DNA of 64,000 nucleotides from the NCBI GenBank assembly GCA_023457035.1, contig JAEWNN010000013.1:10845-74844 (forward strand). The letters are read 5' to 3'. The notes below the pieces were generated by a model, which was not told the DNA's origin, made no database searches, and saw nothing but the letters and a program-made list of their open reading frames with translations. Below are positions 8,760 through 17,532 of the stretch, one piece after another. A program made the position numbers and the translations under genes. Position 1 is the stretch's first letter, and each line of letters begins with the position of its first letter. The stretch is from Verrucomicrobiota bacterium (lineage in GTDB: Bacteria > Verrucomicrobiota > Verrucomicrobiia > Opitutales > Opitutaceae).

Positions 8760-8788
8760 AAAAAAGCGCACCGCTTGGGGCGGTGCGC
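8760..8788 (-). terminator. Intrinsic terminator of rplU-rpmA
   Basis: GCGCACCG (8766-8773) pairs with CGGTGCGC (8781-8788); on the minus strand a run of six T follows the stem. It sits 22 bases after the rpmA stop. Confidence 0.88.
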
Positions 8789-8810
8789 GGAGAGGGATGG
8801 GGAGCCGCGC

Positions 8811-9050
8811 TTACTGCACGCTGACCTTGCGGTGTTCCTTGTCGAAGTTCACCACGCCGTCGCGGATCGCGAAGAGGGTGTGGTCGCGGCCCATGTCGAC
8901 GCCGGCGCCCGCGTGATAACGCGTGCCGCGCTGACGGACGATGATGTTGCCGGCGATGACCGCCTGACCGCCGTAGAGCTTGATGCCAAGGTTCTTCGGC
9001 TTGCTGTCGCGACCGTTGGAGGATGTGCCCTGACCTTTCTTGTGCGCCAT
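8811..9050 (-). CDS. rpmA: 50S ribosomal protein L27
   Basis: 79 residues starting [16 protein letters not shown], the standard mature L27 N-terminus, whose tail reaches the peptidyl-transferase centre. [20 protein letters not shown] is highly typical. There is no extra N-terminal peptide of the kind processed in Firmicutes. It follows rplU by 9 bases, the usual L21-L27 operon, and the operon ends with a terminator. Confidence 0.97.
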   Translation of the reverse strand: MAHKKGQGTSSNGRDSKPKNLGIKLYGGQAVIAGNIIVRQRGTRYHAGAGVDMGRDHTLFAIRDGVVNFDKEHRKVSVQ

Positions 9051-9059
9051 GACGATTCC

Positions 9060-9374
9060 TTAGGCAGAGATGGTTTTGATTTTGAGGACGGTGAGGTCTT
9101 GGCGGTGACCGGTGCGGCGGTCATAGCCCTTGCGCTTGGTCTTCTTGAAGATGACGATCTTCTTGCCGCGCTTGTTCTCGAGGACCTCGGCGGTGACGGA
9201 CGCGCCGGCCACCGTGGGGGTGCCGATCTTGATCTCGGCTCCTTCGCCGACGGAGAGAACGTCGTTGATCTCGACTGTGGAGCCCTGTTCGGCCTGGGGA
9301 AAACGATCCACGATCAGAACGTCGCCCTCGGTGACGACGAACTGTTTCCCCTGTGTCTTGATGGTGGCTTTCAT
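9060..9374 (-). CDS. rplU: 50S ribosomal protein L21
   Basis: 104 residues from ATG 9374: [18 protein letters not shown], with [24 protein letters not shown] L21 signature near the C-terminus ([17 protein letters not shown]) and a final LKIKTISA. L21 binds 23S rRNA domain VI. The frame is open further upstream, but that extension is not homologous to L21. First gene of the rplU-rpmA operon; the 211-bp spacer to the divergent AMMECR1-domain gene should contain both promoters. Confidence 0.96.
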   Translation of the reverse strand: MKATIKTQGKQFVVTEGDVLIVDRFPQAEQGSTVEINDVLSVGEGAEIKIGTPTVAGASVTAEVLENKRGKKIVIFKKTKRKGYDRRTGHRQDLTVLKIKTISA

Positions 9375-9585
9375 TGGAAAAGCTCGCGAAGAAACGGGCC
9401 GGATCGGAGGGAAGCAAGACCTTTTTGGGGCAACTTTCGGCGGCGGGCGATTTCCCTCGGAGGTTCGCGTTGAACGGCTCGCGATCGGCCGGCCGGGTTG
9501 AGAACCCGGCGCATCGGCGCGATCTTTCTCCGCGCTCCGGCGGCCGCTCCGCCCAACGAGGGCCACCGCCAGCGTCACCGGCATC

Positions 9586-10968
9586 ATGAAAGCTGAACCT
9601 CCCGCTGCCTGCCGCGGATCGATCCCGATCGCCATCCTGTTGCCGCATGCCCCCATCCTGGTTCCTGCAGTGGCGGGCGGACGCTTGGAGGCGTGCCGCT
9701 CCTCCTACGAGGCGATGGGCGAGGCCTCCCGCCGGCTGGTCGCGACCCATCCCGAGGCCGTGGTGCTTGTGTCGCCGCACGCGGCGCGGGCGGAACGTGC
9801 GTTCGCCCTGACCTCGGGTGGCGTCTCCGGCTCCTTGGTGCGTTTCGGGGCGTCGCATTCGGAGGTGCGGCTGCCCGGCGACAGCGCTCTGACGACCGAG
9901 CTGCGCAGCCAGGCGGCGGCCCGCGCGATTCCCACCGCGAACCTGCCGGCCTCGCAACTCGACCACGGCAGCGTGGTGCCGCTCTGGCACCTGGCGCAGG
10001 CCGGCTGGGGCGGCCCCACCGTGGTGGTGGCGCTCGCGGGGGCCGACAACTCGCGTATCGGAGAACTGGGTGAGTGCGTGGCGGCGGCCGCGGCCCGGCT
10101 CGGCCGCCCGATGGCCGTGGTGGCGAGCGGCGACATGAGCCATCGCCTCCAGCCGGGTGCGCCCTGCGGTTACGACCCGGAGGCGGCGAAATTCGACCAG
10201 GCGTTTATCGCGCAACTACGCAGCGGGGCGACGCGCGGGCTGGCCGCCGCCGTGGAGCGGTGGCAGGAGAACGCGGCGGAGGACGTGGTCGAATCGACGT
10301 TGTTCGCACTCGGGGCGGTCGGTTGGCGCGCCGACGGGCGCGAGGTGCTCGGCTACGAGGGGCCCTTTGGCGTGGGCTATGGCGTGGCGGTGCTGTTTGC
10401 CGCGGCGGAGGCGAGCGAGGCGTGCGGTTCGATGACGGTGGACCGGCTGGCGATGCTGCCGGCGCTGGCGCGCGCCTCGATCACGGCGGCGCTGCAACTG
10501 CCGGCGGAGTGGGTGGCGCCACGGCCGGGCGACTGCCCGGGCGACAACGGAGTGTTCGTGACGTTGCACACCGCCGAGGGGCGGTTGCGCGGGTGCATCG
10601 GCACCATGGAGTCGCACACGGGCGACCTCGCTGCGGAGACTTGGCGCATGGCGCGCGAGGCCGCGCTGCACGATCCGCGGTTCTCGCCGGTGGGGCCGGA
10701 CGAACTGGCGGCGCTGCGGGTCGAGGTGACGGTGCTCGAACCGCTGGAAGACATCGCGTCGGAGGCGGAGCTCGACCCGCGACATTGGGGGGTGGTGGTG
10801 CGCGCGGCCGACGGGCGGCGCGGGCTGCTGTTGCCGGACATCCCGGAGGTCACGAGTGTCGCGCAGCAGGTGGCCATCGCGCGGTCGAAGGCGGGCATCG
10901 GCGCCAAGGAGCCGGTGCGACTGCAGCGCTTCGCGGCGCGGAAGGTCACGGAGACGGGAGCCACATGA
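9586..10968 (+). CDS. AmmeMemoRadiSam system fused B-A protein (MEMO/LigB-like + AMMECR1)
   Basis: 460 residues with two domains. Residues about 15-265 are a MEMO-like domain related to class III extradiol dioxygenases ([42 protein letters not shown]). Residues about 280-455 are an AMMECR1 domain with the invariant hexapeptide LRGCIG in [12 protein letters not shown]. In many bacteria these are two genes; here they are one polypeptide. The C-terminal TGA overlaps the ATG of the radical SAM gene, so the two are translationally coupled. The biochemical role of the bacterial system is not established. No dioxygenase activity is implied by the fold. Confidence 0.88.
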   Translation: MKAEPPAACRGSIPIAILLPHAPILVPAVAGGRLEACRSSYEAMGEASRRLVATHPEAVVLVSPHAARAERAFALTSGGVSGSLVRFGASHSEVRLPGDSALTTELRSQAAARAIPTANLPASQLDHGSVVPLWHLAQAGWGGPTVVVALAGADNSRIGELGECVAAAAARLGRPMAVVASGDMSHRLQPGAPCGYDPEAAKFDQAFIAQLRSGATRGLAAAVERWQENAAEDVVESTLFALGAVGWRADGREVLGYEGPFGVGYGVAVLFAAAEASEACGSMTVDRLAMLPALARASITAALQLPAEWVAPRPGDCPGDNGVFVTLHTAEGRLRGCIGTMESHTGDLAAETWRMAREAALHDPRFSPVGPDELAALRVEVTVLEPLEDIASEAELDPRHWGVVVRAADGRRGLLLPDIPEVTSVAQQVAIARSKAGIGAKEPVRLQRFAARKVTETGAT

Positions 10969-12005
10969 AGACGACGGCGGAGCTGCCCCTGGCCCGCTGG
11001 TGGCGTCCGCGGGTGGATGGCCGGATCGAGTGCGAGCTGTGCCCTCGGGCGTGCAAGCTGGGCGAGGGGCAGGACGGCTTCTGCTTCTCGCGCGGCAACC
11101 GCGGGGGCGCGATGCGGCTGCTGGCGCATGGGCGCAGCAGCGGATTCGCCGTCGATCCGATCGAGAAGAAGCCGCTCGCCCACTTCCTCCCCGGCTCGCG
11201 CGTGCTGTCGTTTGGCACGGTGGGCTGCAACCTTGCGTGCCGGTACTGCCAGAACTGGCGGATCAGCCGGGCGCGCGAGGAGGGGCTGATGGCCGCGGCG
11301 GTCGCGCCGGAGCGGATCGCGGAGATGGCGGCGGAGCAGCGCTGCGCGTCGGTGGCGTTCACCTACAACGACCCGGTGGTCTTCGCCGAGCAGGCGCTGG
11401 AGGTCGCGGCGGCGTGCCGCGCGGCGGGGTTGCGCACGGTGGCGGTGACGGCCGGCTACATCTGGCTGGCGGCGCGCGGGGAGTTCTTCGCCGGGATGGA
11501 CGCGGCCAACGTGGACCTGAAGGCGTTCAGCGACGAGTTCTACCGCCGGCAGTGCGGCGCGCGGCTCGGCGCGGTGCTCGACACCCTCGCGTGGTTGCAC
11601 CGGGAAACGCGCGTGTGGCTCGAAGTGACGACGTTGCTCATTCCCGGCCTGAACGACAGCGAGGTGGAGCTGGAGCGCGCGAGCGATTGGTTCGCCGAAC
11701 ATCTCGGGCCGGACGTGCCGTGGCATTTCTCCGCGTTTCATCCCGACTACCAGATGCGCGACCGATCGGTGACCCCGTTGGCGACGCTCACCCGCGCGCG
11801 CGGCATCGCACGGTCGAGGGGCTTGCGGTACGTCTACACCGGCAACGTCCGCGACCGCGACGGCGAGCGGACGTGGTGCCCGCACTGCGGCCGCTGCGTG
11901 ATCGAGCGCGACGGGTACCGGTTGCACGGCTGCTTCGTGCGCGGTGGCCGGTGCGCGTTTTGCGGCGGCGAGATCGCAGGGGTGTGGGCGGACGGGCCGG
12001 CGTGA
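10965..12005 (+). CDS. amrS: AmmeMemoRadiSam system radical SAM enzyme
   Basis: 346 residues. The radical SAM cluster motif is CNLACRYCQNW (CxxxCxxC). The N-terminus has an extra cysteine set, CELCPRACKLGEGQDGFC, as in the family related to pyruvate formate-lyase activating enzymes. The C-terminus has a zinc-ribbon-like region with WCPHCGRC and RCAFCGG. Its ATG overlaps the stop of the MEMO-AMMECR1 gene (ATGA), so the two products probably act together. The substrate is unknown; by analogy it would generate a glycyl or other protein or small-molecule radical. Confidence 0.9.
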   Translation: MKTTAELPLARWWRPRVDGRIECELCPRACKLGEGQDGFCFSRGNRGGAMRLLAHGRSSGFAVDPIEKKPLAHFLPGSRVLSFGTVGCNLACRYCQNWRISRAREEGLMAAAVAPERIAEMAAEQRCASVAFTYNDPVVFAEQALEVAAACRAAGLRTVAVTAGYIWLAARGEFFAGMDAANVDLKAFSDEFYRRQCGARLGAVLDTLAWLHRETRVWLEVTTLLIPGLNDSEVELERASDWFAEHLGPDVPWHFSAFHPDYQMRDRSVTPLATLTRARGIARSRGLRYVYTGNVRDRDGERTWCPHCGRCVIERDGYRLHGCFVRGGRCAFCGGEIAGVWADGPA

Positions 12006-12178
12006 GCCGCAAGGCGGGCGCGGTGGCGGACCCCATCGGGCATCGGGCTTCTGCGCAGGCGAAAACCGGGCTTGGGCTGATTCCCTGGGCGGTCGACGGG
12101 TAGTAGAAGGAACGGCTCGTTGGTCTGCGGCCGGACCCCGCGCGCAAGAATCGCAGTTCAAACCCAAGAGGTGATAAC

Positions 12179-13054
12179 ATGAAAAGGCTACTGGTCTTCG
12201 CCGCCTCGCTGGCGGCGGTATCGATGTACGGCGGGTTGTCCAAGGCAACCGGTGACAGGTTGACGGACTACAGCGCCTGGTTTGCCCCGGAGTTCAGAAT
12301 CGCGAGCGATGCCAATGTCCCCAGTAGTCCGAGTCCCCCGCTGGGGTGCCCGGCTGCTTTCGTGGACGCCAACCGCTCTTGGTCCGGCTGGACGGCCAAC
12401 TGGGGCGCGACGAGTCTGAAATCCATTTCCTACGCCACGCCATTCTGGAACGATCCGACCTATGGCAAGCATGTCCTCCGCATTGAGGTTGTGTTCCTCG
12501 GAGAGAGCGCTGGATGGTGGGATGACTTCGGCTACACGAAAAACGGTGTCGATATCCTGCTCGCCGACAGTGTGCAGACGATCGACAAACACGGGGCCAG
12601 AAATCGGTGGTTTGGCGACTACGTGAAGCTGACCCTGGCGCCGGGAGAGTCGCTCGACTTCTTCGTCACCGGCACTGGGGTGTTCGGGCCGAACATCGGT
12701 ACCGGGCCCACGCTCGGCGCCCAAGGCGGCAAATACTACGTGTTCGATCCGGACCTCAATGTGCCGACGGGCTCGGACCTGCAGTCCTATTATGGGACCC
12801 TAGATCCGATTACTTCGGTCCGTGATATGAACATGACACCGGGGATTCTTGATCCGTTCATCATCTTTGCGTTCGAGGACATCCGTGAGGGCGGAGCGCA
12901 TCGCGATTCGGATTTCAACGATTTCGTCTTCGCGGTCCGAGCGGGTTTTGATCGCCCCCAGGGAGGAGTCGTACCGGAGCCGTCGACCTATGGTCTGATG
13001 GGCGCCGCAATGCTGTTGCTCGGCGTGGGCTGGCGGCGGCGCAATGCGGCGTGA
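12179..13054 (+). CDS. PEP-CTERM sorted exoprotein with DUF4114-like domain
   Basis: 291 residues. Signal peptide at the N-terminus (MKRLLVFAASLAAVSMYGG). The C-terminus is a PEP-CTERM tripartite signal: VVPEPSTYGLMG, a hydrophobic stretch and a basic tail GWRRRNAA, recognised by exosortase. Before it, FAFEDIREGGAHRDSDFNDF resembles the acidic calcium-binding-like core of DUF4114. It is likely exported and anchored or released with extracellular polysaccharide. The ribosome site GAGGTG lies 7 bases before ATG. A and T are somewhat more frequent than in neighbours, as is usual for such exported proteins. Confidence 0.88.
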   Translation: MKRLLVFAASLAAVSMYGGLSKATGDRLTDYSAWFAPEFRIASDANVPSSPSPPLGCPAAFVDANRSWSGWTANWGATSLKSISYATPFWNDPTYGKHVLRIEVVFLGESAGWWDDFGYTKNGVDILLADSVQTIDKHGARNRWFGDYVKLTLAPGESLDFFVTGTGVFGPNIGTGPTLGAQGGKYYVFDPDLNVPTGSDLQSYYGTLDPITSVRDMNMTPGILDPFIIFAFEDIREGGAHRDSDFNDFVFAVRAGFDRPQGGVVPEPSTYGLMGAAMLLLGVGWRRRNAA

Positions 13055-13069
13055 GAGGCGCCGGCCCAG

Positions 13070-13107
13070 ACTGAAAAAGAAAAGCCGGCCCGCGAACGGG
13101 CCGGCTT
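13070..13107 (-). terminator. Intrinsic terminator of the coiled-coil gene
   Basis: An 11-bp perfect stem (13082-13092 with 13097-13107) and a 4-base loop. The minus strand then reads a T-rich tract (TTTTCTTTTT). It may also stop readthrough from the PEP-CTERM gene on the plus strand. Confidence 0.8.
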
Positions 13108-13134
13108 GGCAAAACGGGCGGTGCTGGCGGCGGG

Positions 13135-13824
13135 TTACTTCTTTGCGCCGGAGGGCGGGATCACGGGTTCCGGCGCCGCGAGCAGGCCTGCCTGCATCAG
13201 GCCGACGTTCATGTCGTAGTGGCGGCGGCGCTTGTAGTCATCGGGAAAAACCATGCGTCCGACAGCGATGCGTTCCTGGATTGCGGCAAGGGCCTCGAGT
13301 TCCTGTTGGCGCTTGAGGGCGGCGAGGCGGGCGAGTTCGCGCTCCTCGGCGGCTTTGCGCTCGTTCTCGGCGTCCTCGAGGGCCTTGAGGGCGGCGAGGC
13401 GGGCGGCCTCGGCATCGCGGGCCTCCTGGGCGCGCAACTCGGCGAGGCGCTGGGCTTCGCGCTCGGCTTCGAGAGCGGCGAGTCGGCGGGCTTCGGCTTC
13501 GGCGGCGAGGCGCTGGGCTTCGGCCTCGGCGGCGAGGCGGGCCTTCTCGGCGGCTTCCTGCTCGAGTCGCTGGATCTCGGCGAGGCGGGCCTTCTCGGCG
13601 GCCTCCTGCTGGGCCTTCAACTCGGCGAGTCGTTTGGCTTCGGCTTCGGCCTCGGCCTTGCGCTGGGCTTCGGCTCGGGCTCGCTCGGCCTCTTGGGCGA
13701 GCTGTTCCTGCCGAGCCCGCTCCTTCTGTTGGGCGACCTTGTCGGCGTGGGAGCGGTAGGCGAAGAAGGCCACAAGGGCGATGAGGACGACGACGGCAGC
13801 GATGATGACGCCACGTTTGTTCAT
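13135..13824 (-). CDS. Membrane-anchored Ala/Glu/Arg coiled-coil protein (TolA-like)
   Basis: 229 residues from ATG 13824. One N-terminal transmembrane helix (residues about 5-22, GVIIAAVVVLIALVAFFAY) follows a short basic start. Residues about 28-190 are a very long charged helix rich in Ala, Glu, Arg and Leu with repeats such as EAQRLAAEAEARRLAALEAE, which should form an extended coiled coil. A short C-terminal region (VFPDDYKRRRHYDMNVGL) is not repetitive. The plan resembles TolA domain II or other periplasm-spanning rods. Its strong composition bias makes homology unreliable. Function unknown. Confidence 0.7.
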   Translation of the reverse strand: MNKRGVIIAAVVVLIALVAFFAYRSHADKVAQQKERARQEQLAQEAERARAEAQRKAEAEAEAKRLAELKAQQEAAEKARLAEIQRLEQEAAEKARLAAEAEAQRLAAEAEARRLAALEAEREAQRLAELRAQEARDAEAARLAALKALEDAENERKAAEERELARLAALKRQQELEALAAIQERIAVGRMVFPDDYKRRRHYDMNVGLMQAGLLAAPEPVIPPSGAKK

Positions 13825-14070
13825 GGTGTGCGGAGATAAGTGGATGGGTGCGGGCGGCTGGTAGACTTCATGGCAACTTGCCCACCCGAGAGCAAGGGCT
13901 GCCATGGTCCGCGGCGGTCAAAAAACGGACTTTTCGCACACCGCGGGCAAGAGAGTGCAGGCTACGACCGGCGGCGGCGGGAAAGGTTGCGGGGAAAACG
14001 CAGGGCCCCGTGGCCCTCGCGTCTGGCGCGCCCGGGGTTCTTCATCGGGCTGGTACGGCGTCGCGGCGCC

Positions 14071-14979
14071 TCACTTCGCCGCCGGCAGCGGGAACTCGGC
14101 GATGCCTTCATGGGCGGCATTGGCTGAGGCCAGCGGCAGGCTGTAGGCGAGGGCCTCGGGCCAAGCTTGGCCGAGATTGAAGTGCGCGTGGAGCAGTGCG
14201 GCGAGCAGGACATCGCCGGAGCCGGTGGCGGAGACTTCGCGGACCGGCGGCGGACGAAGCGTCGTGGTCGTGCCGTCCTTGAGGGCGCACCAGACGGGCT
14301 TGGCGCCGTCGCTGATGATCCACGCGGCGACGGGGTAGCGGGCGACGGTCTCGGCCAGCCGCATGGTGAAGGCCAGCTCGGATCTGTCGCCGGGGTCGGA
14401 CGGCACGAGGCGGTCGAACTCTTCGCGGTTGATTTTCACGAGGGCGAGCGGTCGCTCGACCAACCATTTGAGGGGCGGACCGTAGGTGTCCGCGACGAGC
14501 TGGCCGCGCCAAGACTGGAACAACTCGCGGAAGGCGGCGCCAGTGGGCCCTTCCCAGCCGGGGATGCTGCCGCAGACGGCGAGGACGGACTCCTTCGGCT
14601 CGGCGGCGAGGAGCGCGGCGGCGGAACGCACGGCGGCGGGATCGAGCGGTTGGTCGGGGCCGAGGAAAGTCGTCTCGGTGCGCAGGCTGCGGATGACCAC
14701 GCCGCTGCGGGTCTCGGGGGCGGCGGCGGGGAACGGCTTCAGGACGAAGCCGCGCTCGCGCAACCACGCTTCCACGACAGCGCCGGTGGCTCCGCCCGGG
14801 AAGCAGACGGCGGAGTTCGGGGCACCGAGGCGTGTCAACATCTTTGAAACGTTGATGCCCTTGCCGCCGACCTGGTGGGAGGAGCGCTGGGCGCGCTGGG
14901 TGCGGTCGGGCTGCCACTCCTTGAAGAGGAGGGTCTGCTCCCAGAGAAGGTTGGCGGTGAGCGTGAGGAGATGGGGCAT
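14071..14979 (-). CDS. PfkB-family sugar kinase (1-phosphofructokinase/tagatose-6-P kinase type)
   Basis: 302 residues from ATG 14979. The PfkB N-terminal signature appears as HQVGGKGINVSKMLTRLG, and the C-terminal ATP/anion-hole motif as ATGSGDVLLAALLHA, where the Asp is the catalytic base. The N-terminal LTLTANLLWEQTLLF resembles the start of FruK/LacC proteins. It phosphorylates a sugar or sugar phosphate with ATP; the exact substrate is not readable. No PTS or transporter gene is next to it. Confidence 0.8.
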   Translation of the reverse strand: MPHLLTLTANLLWEQTLLFKEWQPDRTQRAQRSSHQVGGKGINVSKMLTRLGAPNSAVCFPGGATGAVVEAWLRERGFVLKPFPAAAPETRSGVVIRSLRTETTFLGPDQPLDPAAVRSAAALLAAEPKESVLAVCGSIPGWEGPTGAAFRELFQSWRGQLVADTYGPPLKWLVERPLALVKINREEFDRLVPSDPGDRSELAFTMRLAETVARYPVAAWIISDGAKPVWCALKDGTTTTLRPPPVREVSATGSGDVLLAALLHAHFNLGQAWPEALAYSLPLASANAAHEGIAEFPLPAAK

Positions 14980-15035
14980 GATGGGCGGGGAGAATTCGGT
15001 GGCTCCGAGGAGCGGAGGCGGCAATTTGCGGTGGC

Positions 15036-15671
15036 ATGCGCTCCGCGGCAAACGTGTTTCCTCTGTCCGGTCCGGTGCTGCCGCCGGAGCATTGGCGGGC
15101 GCGCGCCACGGTGCGGCTCGCACGCGAGCTGCTTGGCAAGTTCCTCGTGCGTACCCGCGACGGCGTGGTGGAGGCGCGCCTGATCACGGAAGTGGAGGCC
15201 TACGACGGCGAACGCGACCTGGCCTGCCACGCCCGCGCGGGGCGGACGGCGCGCACGGCGACGATGTACCGGGCCGGCGGCTGCTGGTACGTGTACCTTT
15301 GCTACGGTGTGCACGAGATGCTCAACCTCGTGACCGGGCCGGCGGATTGGCCGGCGGCGGTGCTGATACGCGGGGTGGCGGGGGCGGCCGGCCCCGGACG
15401 GTTGACGCGCGCGCTGGGGATCGACCGGCGGCTCGACCGCGCGGCGGTGGCGCCGGCGAGCGGACTGCATGTGGAGGATCGCGGCGTGCGTGTGCCCAGA
15501 GCCTGGGTGCGGGCGACGCCGCGGATCGGAGTGGATTTCGCCGGTCCGGTGTGGGCGGCGAAGCCGTGGCGTTTCCTGATCGAACCGGCCCGGGTGGCGC
15601 AGTTGGCGGGCGCGGTCGAGCGCGGCGGCACGGGGATGGCGGCGGCGCCGCCGCGCGGAGACAACCCGTAG
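15036..15671 (+). CDS. 3-methyladenine DNA glycosylase (AAG/MPG family)
   Basis: 211 residues. AAG-fold landmarks: LARELLGKFLVR, ITEVEAYDGERDLACHARAG (the Glu of the EAY element is the general base), ARTATMYRAGGCWYVYLCYG with the intercalating Tyr region, and PGRLTRALGI. It excises alkylated purines from DNA. It is unrelated in fold to the HhH-type glycosylase at 7.2-8.2 kb. Divergent from the PfkB gene, with a 56-bp spacer. Confidence 0.9.
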   Translation: MRSAANVFPLSGPVLPPEHWRARATVRLARELLGKFLVRTRDGVVEARLITEVEAYDGERDLACHARAGRTARTATMYRAGGCWYVYLCYGVHEMLNLVTGPADWPAAVLIRGVAGAAGPGRLTRALGIDRRLDRAAVAPASGLHVEDRGVRVPRAWVRATPRIGVDFAGPVWAAKPWRFLIEPARVAQLAGAVERGGTGMAAAPPRGDNP

Positions 15672-15750
15672 CATGCGCTGCGCTGGCGCGGCGCGGCCCG
15701 CTATCGTTTTTTTCGGGGAAAATCGCGGGGGCCGGCATTATGCGCGGGAC

Positions 15751-16545
15751 ATGAAACCCGGGCGTTCTCCGTTCTGCGCGTGGCGGCGGTCTCGATTGCC
15801 GCTGGCGGCGCTCCTTCTGTGCATGACCGTGGCCGGCCGGGCTGCGGACGACGATGCCTTTGCCCCTTCGCCGTTTGTCCAGGCCACGGCGGCCTTCGAG
15901 TCGGGCGACCTCGCGCAAGCCGAGCGCCTGGCGGCTCCGCTGGCGGACGGCGAGGCGGCGACGGCGGATGCCTGCTCACTGCTCGGACAGATCCGGCTGC
16001 AGCAGAAGCGCCCTGCGGAGGCGGTGGCGCAGTTCGCTCGCGCGGTTGCGATGAAGCCGGCGAGCGCGGCAATGCGCAGCCGGCTCGGCGAGGCGTTGCT
16101 GGCGCAGGCCGGCGAGGCCGAGGGCGAGGCGCAAGCGGCGTTGCTCGGCCGCGCGCGCACGGAGCTCGAGCTTGCCGCCGCGACCGACGCGGAGTGCGTC
16201 GACGCGCAGATGGGACTCCTGCGCTTCCACCTTCATTCGCCCGGGGCCGGACCGGCGGGCGCGGCGGAACGCCATGCCGCGGCGGCCGCGCGGCTCGACC
16301 CGCTGACGGCGACCTACGAGGTCGCCGCGCTGGCGGAGTCCTTCAACCGCTTTGATCTGGCGGAACCCTACTACCGGGAGTACGCGCGGCTGTTTCCCAA
16401 TCCGTGGTTGAGCTGGAAACACGGCTGCATGCTGGCGGCGCTCGGCCGGGCGGCGGAGGCGCGCGGGGTGTTTACGGCGATCCTGGAGAAGGTGCCGGGT
16501 TTCGAGCACGCGCGGCGGTCGCTGGAGGCGCTGCCGGCGCCGTAG
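15751..16545 (+). CDS. Secreted TPR-repeat protein
   Basis: 264 residues from ATG 15751. Signal peptide near residues 12-33 (SRLPLAALLLCMTVAGRAA). Several tetratricopeptide-like units follow: ATAAFESGDLAQAERLAAPL, SLLGQIRLQQKRPAEAVAQF, MRSRLGEALLAQAG and MLAALGRAAEARGVFTAILE. Such proteins act as periplasmic scaffolds. The start was chosen to place the signal sequence at the N-terminus; the frame is open to 15673. Its stop is 10 bases from the convergent DUF3108 gene. Confidence 0.7.
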   Translation: MKPGRSPFCAWRRSRLPLAALLLCMTVAGRAADDDAFAPSPFVQATAAFESGDLAQAERLAAPLADGEAATADACSLLGQIRLQQKRPAEAVAQFARAVAMKPASAAMRSRLGEALLAQAGEAEGEAQAALLGRARTELELAAATDAECVDAQMGLLRFHLHSPGAGPAGAAERHAAAAARLDPLTATYEVAALAESFNRFDLAEPYYREYARLFPNPWLSWKHGCMLAALGRAAEARGVFTAILEKVPGFEHARRSLEALPAP

Positions 16546-16555
16546 GCCCGGTGGC

Positions 16556-17416
16556 TCAGCGAGACTCGGGCGGGGCCGGGGCGCGCCGCTCCTCCTTGGT
16601 GAGGACGGCGACGATCGTGCCGATCTTCGTCTTTGTATCCAGGCGGACGATCTGGGGGCGGTCGCCTTTCGAGATCCAAACCTTGAGCGCCCCGCCCTTC
16701 TTGAAGAACCCGGTGAGGGGACCGACCTGTTTCGGTTCGAGCACGACGGTGTCGAAGGTGCCGGCCGGGGTCTTCACGCGCTCTTCGCGGAGCGCCGTGA
16801 CCTCGATGGGGAAGAAGTCCTCGTCGTTGACGCAGAGCACGCGGCGCGACTCGCCGGGCCGGAGCCGCCAGTCGCGGGCCTGCATGAGGGCGACCATGAT
16901 GTCGTAGGCGGGTTCGGCGGGCAGCGCGACGGTGGCGTTGTGGTGGGGGCGGATCGTGTTCACGTGAACCGCCCGGCCTATCGCGTAGTCGAAGGTGGTC
17001 GTCTTCTCGGTGAGGCGTTTTCCGCTCTGACCCTTGATGGAGATCGTGAGTGGCCGACCGGTGGTGGCGTCGAGGACCGACTCGGAATTGTTCACGACGG
17101 AGTAGAAGGTGTCGACGATGCCGCTGCTCTGGGCGGCGACGCGAATGCGGAACCGTGGGGCGGCGGCGGAGTTTTCGGCGGAGGTCTCGATGCGGGTGGT
17201 GCCGGCGGTGCCGAGCAGACCGTAGGTCATGCGCAGCTCGAAGGCCTCACCGGGGCGGATGAAGCCGACGGACGCGGCCACCGGCGCGGCGAGCTCGGCC
17301 GGCGCGGGCTGGGCGGTCGCCGGCTCCGGTATGGGCGCGAGGGCCGCGGTCGGTTCGTCGCCGGCGCGGGCGACGAGCGAGGCGAGGAGGACAAGAAGGA
17401 GCGGGCAGCGGCGCAT
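16556..17416 (-). CDS. DUF3108-family periplasmic protein
   Basis: 286 residues from ATG 17416, with a signal peptide (MRRCPLLLVLLASLVARAGD). After a Pro/Ala-rich linker it has the DUF3108 pattern: GEAFELRMTYGLLGTAGTTR, then VDTFYSVVNNSESVLD, KTTTFDYAIGRAVHV, PAYDIMVALMQARDW, and a C-terminal LEPKQVGPLTGFFKKGGALK and DRPQIVRLDTKTKIGTI. The family is a beta-barrel-like envelope domain of unknown function. Confidence 0.78.
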   Translation of the reverse strand: MRRCPLLLVLLASLVARAGDEPTAALAPIPEPATAQPAPAELAAPVAASVGFIRPGEAFELRMTYGLLGTAGTTRIETSAENSAAAPRFRIRVAAQSSGIVDTFYSVVNNSESVLDATTGRPLTISIKGQSGKRLTEKTTTFDYAIGRAVHVNTIRPHHNATVALPAEPAYDIMVALMQARDWRLRPGESRRVLCVNDEDFFPIEVTALREERVKTPAGTFDTVVLEPKQVGPLTGFFKKGGALKVWISKGDRPQIVRLDTKTKIGTIVAVLTKEERRAPAPPESR

Positions 17417-17532
17417 GGCGGGGAGAGGCGGGTGGGAGGTCGGACCACGGAAAAGAGGGCGGGTGCCGCGGGCCAGCGGGTTTTGGGTCCTGTCGGTCCT
17501 TGGCGTGGCGTGGATGGGGTTGGGCTGGTGAC

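Noticed and set aside
13219..13839. Gly/Leu-rich plus-strand frame that looks like a repeat protein
   Set aside because: It is the antisense of the Ala/Glu/Arg coiled-coil gene; the repeats come from that gene's codons.
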